This document shows, piece by piece, positions 6,557-14,511 of a DNA stretch of 14,511 bases; position 1 is the stretch's first letter; each line of letters starts with the position of its first letter. The stretch is taken from contig JAWQFJ010015209.1 in the NCBI GenBank assembly GCA_034096865.1, forward strand, positions 1 to 14,511, given 5' to 3'. The notes below the pieces were generated by a model, which searched no databases, had not been told where the DNA came from, and saw nothing but the letters and a program-made list of their open reading frames with translations. This DNA is from Theodoxus fluviatilis. Taxonomy: Eukaryota; Mollusca; Gastropoda; Cycloneritida; Neritidae. The translations under genes and the position numbers were made by a program.

Positions 6557-9500
6557 GCCTGTCTTTCCTCTCTGTCTCTGTGCCTCACTGCCCATACCTG
6601 CCTGCCTGCCTTTCCCTTCTGTCTCTATACCTCACTGCCCATACCATACCTGCCTGCCTTTCCCTCCTGTCTCTATACCTCACTGCCCATACCTGCCTGC
6701 CTGCCTTTCCCTCCTGTCCCTATACCTCACTGCCCATACCTGCCTGCCTGCCTTTCCCTCCTGTCCCTATACCTCACTGCCCATACCTGCCTGCCTTTCC
6801 CTCCTGTCCCTATACCTCACTGCCCATACCTGCCTGCCTGCCTTTCCCTCCTGTCCCTATACCTCACTGCCCATACCTGCCTGCCTGCCTTTCCCTTCTG
6901 TCTCTATACCTCACTGCCCATACCATACCTGCCTGCCTTTCCCTCCTGTCCCTATACCTCACTGCCCATACCTGCCTGCCTGCCTTTCCCTCCTGTCCCT
7001 ATACCTCACTGCCCATACCTGCCTGCCTTTCCCTCCTGTTCCTACACCTCACTGCCCATACCTGCCTGCCTGCCGTTCCCTCCTGTCCCTATACCTCACT
7101 GCCCATACCTGCCTGCCTGTCTTTCCCTCTGTCCCTATACCTCACTGCCCATACCTGCCTGCCTGCCTTTCCCTTCTGTCTCTATACCTCACTGCCCATA
7201 CCATACCTGCCTGCCTTTTCCTCCTGTTCCTATACCTCACTGCCCATACCTGCCTGCCTGCCTTTCCCTCCTGTCCCTATACCTCACTGCCCATACCTGG
7301 CCTGCTTTCCCCTGTCCTACACCTCACTGCCATACCTGCCGCCTTTCCCTCCTGTCCCTATACCTCACTGCCGCATACCTGCCTCGCCTTTCCCTCCTGT
7401 CCCTATACCTCACTTGCCCATACCTACCTGCCTTTCCTTCTGTCCCTATACCTCACTGCCCATACCTGCCTGCCTTTCCCTCCTGTCCCTATACCTCACT
7501 GCCCATACCTGCCTGCTGCTTTCCCTCCTGTCCCTATACCTCACTGCCCATACCTGCCTGCCTGCCTTTCCCTCCTGTCCCTATACCTCACTGCCCATAC
7601 CTGCCTGCCTTTCCCTCCTGTCCCTAACCTCACTGCCCCATACCTGCCTGCCGCCTTTCCCTCCTGTCCCTATACCTCACTGCCCATACGCCTGCCTGCC
7701 TTTCCCTCCTGTCCCTATACCTCACTGCTCATACCTGCCTGCCTTTCCCTCCTGTCCCTATACCTCACTGCCCATACCTGCCTGCCTTTCCCTCCTGTCC
7801 CTATACCTCACTGCCCATGCCTGCCTGCCTTTCCCTCCTGTCCCTATACCTCACTGCCCATACCTGCCTGCCTTTCCCTCCTGTCCCTATACCTCACTGC
7901 CCATACCTGCCTGCCTTTCCCTCCTGTCCCTATACCTCACTGCCCATACCTGCCTGCCTGCCTTTCCCTCCTGTCCCTATACCTCACTGCCCATACCTGC
8001 CTGCCTGCCTTTCCCTCCTGTCCCTATACCTCACTGCCCATACCTGCCTGCCTGCCTTTCCCTCCTGTCCCTATACCTCACTGCCCATACCTGCCTGCCT
8101 TTCCCTCCTGTTCCTATACCTCACTGCCCATACCTGCCTGCCTGCCTTTCCCTCCTGTCCCTATACCTCACTGCCCATACCTGCCTGCCTTTCCCTCCTG
8201 TCCTATACCTCACTGCCCATACCTGCTGCTGCCTTTCCCTCCTGTCCCTATACCTCACTGCCCATACCTGCCTGCTGCCTTTCCCTCCTGTCCCTATACC
8301 TCACTGCCCATACCTGCCTGCCTTTCCCTCCTGTCCCTATACCTCACTGCCCATACCTGCCTGCCTGTCCCTCCTGTCCCTATACCTCACTGCCCATACC
8401 TGCCTGCCTGCCTTTCCCTCCTGTCCCTATACCTCACTGCCCATACCTGCCTGCCTGCCTTTCCCTCCTGTCCCTATACCTCACTGCCCATACCTGCCTG
8501 CCTTTCCCTCCTGTTCCTATACCTCACTGCCCATACCTGCCTGCCTTTCCCTCCTGTCCCTATACCTCACTGCCCATACCTGCCTGCCTTTCCCTCCTGT
8601 TCCTATACCTCACTGCCCATACCTGCCTGCCTTTCCCTCCTGTCCCTATACCTCACTGCCCATACCTGCCTGCCTTTCCCTCCTGTCCTATACCTCACTG
8701 CCCATACCTGCCTTGCGTTCCCTCCTGTGCGTATACCTCACTGCACATACCTGCATGCCTTTCCCTCCTGTCCCTATACCTCACTGCCCATACCTGCCTG
8801 CCTTTCCCTCCTGTCCCTATACCTCACTGCCCATACCTGCCTGCCTTTCCTTCTGTCCCTATACCTCACTGCCCATACCTGCCTGCCTTTCCCTCCTGTC
8901 CCTATACCTCACTGCCCATACCTGCCTGCCTTTCCCTCCTGTCCCTATACCTCACTGCCCATACCTGCCTGCCTTTCCCTCCTGTCCCTATACCTCACTG
9001 CCCATACCTGCCTGCCTGCCTTTCCCTCCTGTCCCTATACCTCACTGCCCATACCTGCCTGCCTTTCCCTCCTGTCCCTATACCTCACTGCCCATACCTG
9101 CCTGCCTGCCTTTCCCTCCTGTCCCTATACCTCACTGCCCATACCTGCCTGCCTGCCTTTCCCTCCTGTCCCTATACCTCACTGCCCATACCTGCCTGCC
9201 TGCCTTTCCCTCCTGTCCCTATACCTCACTGCCCATACCTGCCTGCCTGCCTTTCCCTCCTGTCCCTATACCTCACTGCCCATACCTGCCTGCCTGCCTT
9301 TCCCTCCTGTCCCTATACCTCACTGCCCATACCTGCCTGCCTTTCCCTCCTGTCCCTATACCTCACTGCCCATACCTGCCTGCCTTTCCCTCCTGTCCCT
9401 ATACCTCACTGCCCATACCTGCCTGCCTGCCTTTCCCTCCTGTCCCTATACCTCACTGCCCATACCTGCCTGCCTTTCCCTCCTGTCCCTATACCTCACT

Positions 9501-10794
9501 GCCCATACCTGCCTGCCTTTCCCTCCTGTCCCTATACCTCACTGCCCATACCTGCCTGCCTTTCCCTCCTGTCCCTATACCTCACTGCCCATACCTGCCT
9601 GCCTGCCTTTCCCTCCTGTCCCTATACCTCACTGCCCATACCTGCCTGCCTTTCCCTCCTGTCCCTATACCTCACTGCCCATACCTGCCTGCCTGCCTTT
9701 CCCTCCTGTCCCTATACCTCACTGCCCATACCTGCCTGCCTTTCCCTCCTGTCCCTATACCTCACTGCCCATACCTGCCTGCCTTTCCCTCCTGTCCCTA
9801 TACCTCACTGCCCATACCTGCCTGCCTTTCCCTCCTGTCCCTATACCTCACTGCCCATACCTGCCTGCCTGCCTTTCCCTCCTGTCCCTATACCTCACTG
9901 CCCATACCTGCCTGCCTGCCTTTCCCTCCTGTCCCTATACCTCACTGCCCATACCTGCCTGCCTGCCTTCCCTCCTGTCCCTATACCTCACTGCCCATAC
10001 CTGCCTGCCTGTCCCTCCTGTCCCTATACCTCACTGCCCATACCTGCCTGCCTGCCTTTCCCTCCTGTCCCTATACCTCACTGCCCATACCTGCCTGCCT
10101 TTCCTTCTGTCCCTATACCTCACTGCCCATACCTGCCTGCCTGCCTTTCCCTCCTGTCCCTATACCTCACTGCCCATACCTGCCTGCCTGCCTGTCCCTC
10201 CTGTCCCTATACCTCACTGCCCATACCTGCCTGCCTGCGTTTCCCTCCTGTCCTATACCTCACTGCCCATACCTGCCTGCCTTTCCCTCCTGTCCCTATA
10301 CCTCACTGCCCATACCTGCCTGCCTTTCCCTCCTGTCCCTATACCTCACTGCCCATACCTGCCTGCCTTTCCCTCCTGTCCCTATACCTCACTGCCCATA
10401 CCTGCCTGCCTTTCCCTCCTGTCCCTATACCTCACTGCCCATACCTGCCTGCCTTTCCCTCCTGTCCCTATACCTCACTGCCCATACCTGCCTGCCTGCC
10501 TTTCCCTCCTGTCCCTATACCTCACCGCCCATACCTGCCTGCCTGCCTTTCCCTCCTGTTCCTATACCTCACTGCCCATACCTGCCTGCCTTTCCCTCCT
10601 GTCCCTATACCTCACTGCCCATACCTGCCTGCCTGCCTTTCCCTCCTGTCTCAATACCTCACTGCCCATACCTGCCTGCCTTTCCCTCCTATCCCTATAC
10701 CTCACTGCCCATACCTGCCTGCCTGCCTTTCCCTCCTGTCCCTATACCTCACTGCCCATACCTGCCTGCCTGTCTTTCTCTCTGTCCCTATACT
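6557..10794 (+). repeat. C-rich 43/47-bp minisatellite array, right arm
   Basis: Reverse complement of the left array, roughly 95 units. Landmarks per unit are TTTCCCTCCTGTCCCTATAC, CTCACTGCCCATAC and CTGCCTGCC, with an optional extra TGCC. Example unit starts at 9021, 9064, 9111, 9158, 9205, 9252, 9299, 9342 and 9385 show spacings of only 43 or 47. Most of 7780-10790 is very uniform, while 7297-7740 has clustered indels. The outer edge decays through units with TTTCTCTCTGTCC near 10773-10790. No frame on this strand contains a stop inside a standard unit, so open frames over the array are a composition effect. Confidence 0.97.
6605..7290 (+). repeat. Six-unit higher-order repeat, right array
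   Basis: Mirror of the left higher-order block. CCCTTCTGTCTC variants start near 6614, 6893 and 7171, a spacing of 279 and 278 bp, each followed by a CCATACCATACC duplication. The first spacing is 4 bp longer than its left-arm partner because one unit has an extra TGCC. Confidence 0.75.
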
Positions 10795-11168
10795 TCTGTC
10801 TGAATGCCTCGTTGCCCTCCTCACTGCCTGCACGCAAATCTGCTTACAGTTTTGCTTGCCTGCTTTCCTCCCTTAACTGCATCTTTGACTGACTGGCTGC
10901 AGCATTACCTGCCTGAATAATCCCACTTCTTGCATCTCTGCTCCCTGCTAATATAATTCCGCTTTCTGCCTTATTCAATGCCTGCATGTTATCTGGCTGG
11001 CACTTCTGCTAGTTCGCATATCTGACTTCTCGCGTCTCTATCCTCTGCAGACAGTTCTGCTTTCGACATCTTAGAATTCCGTTATCGTTTATGTTTCTTG
11101 TCTTTCAGTGTTTGCGTTTGTTTAAATCTCTGACTTCTTTACAATACCTACCTACCTTCCAATCTCTC
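10795..11168. other. Degenerate pyrimidine-rich transition beyond the array
   Basis: Scattered CTGCCTGC, TTCTGCT and TCTCTGC words continue the composition of the minisatellite without a stable period. This may be decayed array or simply T/C-rich flank. No gene seen. Confidence 0.45.
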
Positions 11169-11191
11169 CCTCTCTCTCTCTCTCTCTCTCT

Positions 11192-11256
<65 letters not shown>
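11169..11256. repeat. Back-to-back (TC)n/(GA)n microsatellite
   Basis: About 11 TC units (11171-11192) are followed directly by about 31 GA units. The junction TCTCGAGA makes a perfect palindrome of about 44 bp (11171-11214). The GA part continues alone to the right. Confidence 0.97.
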
Positions 11257-11258
<2 letters not shown>

Positions 11259-11888
11259 GGGGTGTTGTCGAACCTTGGGAAATGAAGACAAACGGTTCAC
11301 TCATAAAAATGACGACACTATCTCTGCACCAAAACTGTCAAACTCATTTGTTTTCATAAGAGCCACCCGAATACCGAGTGCACATTCTCGTTGTGTTGGC
11401 CATTGCTGTTCACAAAGCGGGTAAACATTTTATGAAAACATTTGATTAAAACAGTTCCACAGAAGACCTTTGATCCAACACGAAATGCGAAACATGCACC
11501 ATATGAAATACACGTCAGTCCACGTCTACGAACAATGCACTCGTCCTCCATATGCAACAAGCAGATTTCATCCGGGTGGTTACAGATCTTCACAGCAGTA
11601 CAGAGGCACAGATGGACAGACACTGACAGTCAAATTATTATTCATAACTCGATGGCAAGCTTCCAATGCAGTGCTAGAGTACACGGGCGTAGCCAGCCTC
11701 AGCAGCAGCAGCGGGACTGCCTGCGTTTCGCTCTGGGGAGAATGGACTCTGGCACCAGTCTCAGACTGTAAGCAAAAAGACTGGAGCGTACAGAGCGGAT
11801 CGAAACTTGGAGGTCAGAGGAGCGGAGGTGTCGAATGCTTCACTTCGAGAGTCAGGGCGAACAGAGACGGGAGTCTCGACATGCCGAG

Positions 11889-11958
11889 ACTGGGATGCAG
11901 GCTAAGTCAAGGTGGGGGGGGGGGGGGGGGGGGGAGCTCCTCTACTGGGATGCAGGCT
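11889..11958 (+). repeat. 15-bp direct repeats flanking a 21-base G run
   Basis: ACTGGGATGCAGGCT occurs at 11889-11903 and 11944-11958. The G run is at 11914-11934 between them. This could be a small local duplication that expanded around the homopolymer. Confidence 0.8.
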
Positions 11959-12584
11959 CCACTTTGAATGGCCTTGCAGGTCACGGCAGGGCAGCGGTAA
12001 GGACGCGTGTTGAGTAGGCAGCTCATTGAACTTGCACTCAGACCGCAGTTAGGATCCTGCTTTGGCTGATTTACAGTCCCACAAATCTTCAGAAATCGTT
12101 TTGGTTCACGTTGAGATATGTGTTACTGTTGAATGTTGTGCAGCATGCAGCAAGCTCTCTCACAATATGCATTAACCAACTTCTGTTTCTGCCACATAGC
12201 TGGGTCAGAGACATATGAGAAGCTGGAGAACGGAACGAAAACGGGCGCTTTATTTTCGAGGTGAAATTACGCTCGTGGCATTTTGAACTGTTTGCACAGG
12301 ATAGATTTCCAAAGTCGCCAGAGGCGAAAGCGTAAAGCGGCTGTTGAAACCGACACAACAATAATCGGCGGCTTGCAGAGAACTTCGCACGCAAAACACG
12401 TTTGCAAGAGGGCTGTAATCTATGCCGTCAATAAGGACGTCGAGAATATAGCTTGAAGCCCCATGGCTCAATACACAGCGCTCCACTCCTACTAACTCTC
12501 ATTGAGTGGCTGCGGTATTCGTTGCACACGGAATATTCATCTATTACACCCTGCAGTGCGGACTGATGGCTTAAGGCACCCCTA

Positions 12585-12596
12585 CCCCCCCCCCCC
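12585..12596 (+). repeat. Poly-C run
   Basis: Twelve uninterrupted C bases within a C-rich stretch that continues to about 12616. Confidence 0.95.
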
Positions 12597-13854
12597 ACTC
12601 CCTATCACCCCACCCCCTTTTTATGTTTCTTCGGATAGGTTGCTAAACCTCCTGATGATATGTGAATGCAAGCAACGTAAATAAGAAGTACGTGGTAGCA
12701 ACCAGGTAATGCTGAAGCTGTCGGTGGAATTATGGAGGCCTTCCTATTCTTGTGAGTCAAACACATTCATTTGGAATGAAGTCCTCGACTGAATTTGTCA
12801 GACCTGTATAAAGCGTGACTCCTTCATTCACTATCTATGAGTGATATCATCGTGCAAAGTTTGGATTGCATAAGCCCAGAAACTTTGCATACAAGGACCG
12901 TTTAATTTAGTGCTTAAGGAAAAAAAAGCATGTTATTATTTATCATTGTTTATTGGACTCGTGTGGTCTCGTGGCATTCAGTCGGAAATAAGGACATAAC
13001 AAGTGACATGATATGCACCACATGAAAACTCTCACACAGTGAGACACGAAAAAACTCGAACACGTGCACAAACAAACAAAAACCAAGATCATGGCGAAAG
13101 CACCATTAAAGCTACAAAAGCAACTCACAGCACGATTGTCCAAGCTATTGCCTTACTGACCAAGACCACGTCTTCGGCAAGACGGCCTCCTCTCTACCGT
13201 CTGAAAGGCAACGTTTCATAGAAGGAGCAACATCCTTGAATAGCTAAAACAGAAGGCTTGCGACAAGGCCTTGATCATTGGAGAGCTGCCAGCGACTGAG
13301 ACCGGCGGACTAGACCATTATTCAGCCCTGCCCTTGGCAGTGACGGAAGGCCCAGCTCTGCACCCATTGATCCCCACCAGATTTCGGCTCCTATAATCAA
13401 GGGAGACTACTCTCACGTCGATACATCACTAGGGGCCACGGAAGTGACGTAATCGAGCCATGGATGAATTCCGAGGATGCATGCTCTGCCCCAACGCTCT
13501 CATGCAGCACGAGCGCATCAGCCACGGAACAGCGCTTCCCCCAGATTGGATTTTCAGGTTGATTGCAGCTTTCAAACCCCAAGCCTGTTATTGATAGGGA
13601 CGAATGGAGCTGTCAGAGGACTGCTTTCGGACGTCGGGAAGGTCATAGCAACCTAGGAGAACATGCATATTTTACCGCGCCTTTAAAAAAATCGTCTGCC
13701 AATTAGACATGTTACTATTACAGTTGAAATATGGACGCCGTCCATCACTTCCAGTCTTTGAGAACCATAACTTGCATCAATGCATTCTTCAGCTATTGCA
13801 TTCCTCCACCCATTAGTTCAACTTCATGTATCCATTTTTCTTCCATTTTGCAAG

Positions 13855-13856
<2 letters not shown>

Positions 13857-13899
<43 letters not shown>
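13857..13899 (+). repeat. (CT)n microsatellite
   Basis: Uninterrupted CT dinucleotide of 43 bases, outside the palindrome. Confidence 0.98.
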
Positions 13900-13901
<2 letters not shown>

Positions 13902-13917
13902 CTTTCTTGCGTGTTTT

Positions 13918-13999
13918 CTTCGTGCGTGCATGTGTGCGTATATGTGTGTTCTTGCACTGTGTGTGTGTGTGTTTATGTTTGTGTGTGTGCATGTAAACA
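13918..13999 (+). repeat. TG-rich imperfect microsatellite
   Basis: Imperfect (TG)n interspersed with CA, TA and TT steps, including a pure stretch of about seven TG units around 13958-13971. Alternating purine-pyrimidine sequence of this kind can adopt Z-DNA (established knowledge). Confidence 0.85.
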
Positions 14000-14511
14000 G
14001 CATATTCCTCTGACACTTCCAGTTCAGCGCTGGCAAAAAGGTGAGACTGAAAAGATTAAAGGTTTTTAAAGGTGTGGTTTTATATAGCGACTTTCACCCA
14101 TGTTTGGGTCTCAAAAGGCTTCACACATGGCTTCACAAAACAGATGAAATGAGTCCCCAACAAACCAGTGCACACGGCCATTGGTAACTGACACAACCAC
14201 ACAGCATGTCGCTGGTCTCCCTGTGGACAGCACGAAGCAGGGTCCCCAAGCACGTGTTCCACCGACCAGCAGAGCAAGAAGCGCCACGTCGACATTGGGG
14301 AACAGGAAGGACGACATTTGCAGTCCGGTAAAACCACTGGATGTGAGCAAACATCTTCTTGTAGATCACAAGCCAATGGAGGAATGGTGCAGGAGGTCGC
14401 GGTGACCTTTCGTTGCTACCAGTGCGAGGTGGCACACAGCGATACATGATCAAAAAACGTGGAAATCTTACATTCGTTTTCACTTGCGCGAGCATGTGTC
14501 CTCGCTTGAAC
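14000..14511. other. Terminal flank, possibly part of a dispersed repeat
   Basis: No gene supported; overlapping reverse frames of 79-120 codons lie in 14080-14495 without a domain I recognise. The words TTTTATATAGCGAC and CTCAAAAGGCTTCACACA near 14077-14126 resemble, from memory, a TATATAGCGC...CTCAAAGCGCTTTAC pattern seen in animal dispersed repeats. The match is partial and unverified. Confidence 0.3.

Larger units (their letters stand above)
4956..10794 (-). repeat. Right arm of giant inverted repeat
   Basis: Reverse-complement copy of the left arm with the same order of blocks: unclassified inner end, G-run block, mixed segment, AAGGTCA-rich dispersed repeat, GA microsatellite, unclassified segment and C-rich minisatellite. 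Homopolymer run lengths in the G block (9, 7, 7, 6, 9) match the C block of the left arm exactly. The outer limit is set where recognisable minisatellite units stop. Position-by-position pairing with the left arm is traceable only to about 7300; beyond that the two sides share the repeat unit but not a checkable register. Confidence 0.92.
11257..13856. other. Flank with no recognisable gene
   Basis: About 2.6 kb of mixed-composition sequence. The longest forward frame (165 codons, 11470-11967) runs through a 21-base G run and has no domain I recognise; frames in 12089-12486 (reverse) and 13397-13582 (reverse) are short and unremarkable. An exon of an intron-bearing gene could be hidden here, but nothing supports one. 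Minor items are the G run, a C run, a small hairpin (AGTCTCG 11872-11878 with CGAGACT 11885-11891) and an A-run near 12920. Confidence 0.5.

Noticed and set aside
1..10794. CRISPR array
   Set aside because: The repeats are contiguous 43/47-bp units without unique spacers, in a eukaryotic context.
6223..10892. Open frames of about 1000-1500 codons across the right arm and array
   Set aside because: All three frames of the C-rich strand are open because the unit has no stop codon; the frames survive 43/47-bp length changes and indels, start in a GA tract and encode phase-shifted versions of the same unit.
11349..11440. 11-bp inverted repeat TGTTTTCATAA / TTATGAAAACA as a small MITE or hairpin
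   Set aside because: An 11-bp match within 100 bp is expected by chance roughly once in a few windows of this size, and no target duplication is visible.
11470..11967. 165-codon forward frame
   Set aside because: Contains a poly-Gly stretch from a 21-base G run and has no recognised domain; a frame this long is plausible by chance in 2.6 kb.
14080..14495. Overlapping reverse-strand frames of 79-120 codons as a gene fragment
   Set aside because: Three frames are open at once and none shows a domain I recognise; no splice or homology support.

Overview
This is eukaryotic, non-coding, repeat-dominated DNA. I find no protein-coding gene, tRNA or rRNA that I can support. Long (CT)n/(GA)n microsatellites, a G-rich minisatellite, and a dispersed repeat headed by GTCC units and packed with AAGGTCA motifs together suggest a marine invertebrate. 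A mollusc, perhaps a gastropod, is my best guess from memory of similar repeats; the sequence does not prove it.

The main structure is one very large inverted repeat. The left arm runs from the window start to 4806 and the right arm from 4956 to about 10794. They are separated by a 149-bp non-palindromic spacer (4807-4955). Moving outward from the spacer, each arm holds: about 185 bp of unclassified sequence; a C/G homopolymer block; about 190 bp of mixed sequence; an 850-bp dispersed repeat with about 20 AAGGTCA motifs and a GTCC-rich head; an 86-87-bp CT/GA microsatellite; about 200 bp of unclassified sequence; and a 43/47-bp minisatellite array. The non-satellite part of the arms (about 1.6 kb) shows only two small differences by eye. 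The order of minisatellite variants also mirrors for about 16 units before the arms stop aligning. The left array is cut by the window start; the right array is about 4.2 kb.

Beyond the right array lie a degenerate pyrimidine-rich transition (10795-11168), a (TC)n/(GA)n back-to-back microsatellite (11169-11256), about 2.6 kb without a recognisable gene (11257-13856), a CT microsatellite, a TG-rich stretch, and about 500 bp of final flank with no recognisable gene.

The very long open frames over the right array (up to about 1500 codons) follow from base composition: the C-rich strand of the unit has no stop codon in any frame. They should not be read as genes. The main open question is whether the palindrome is a real, very recent inverted duplication or a fold-back or assembly artefact. 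The sequence alone cannot decide this.
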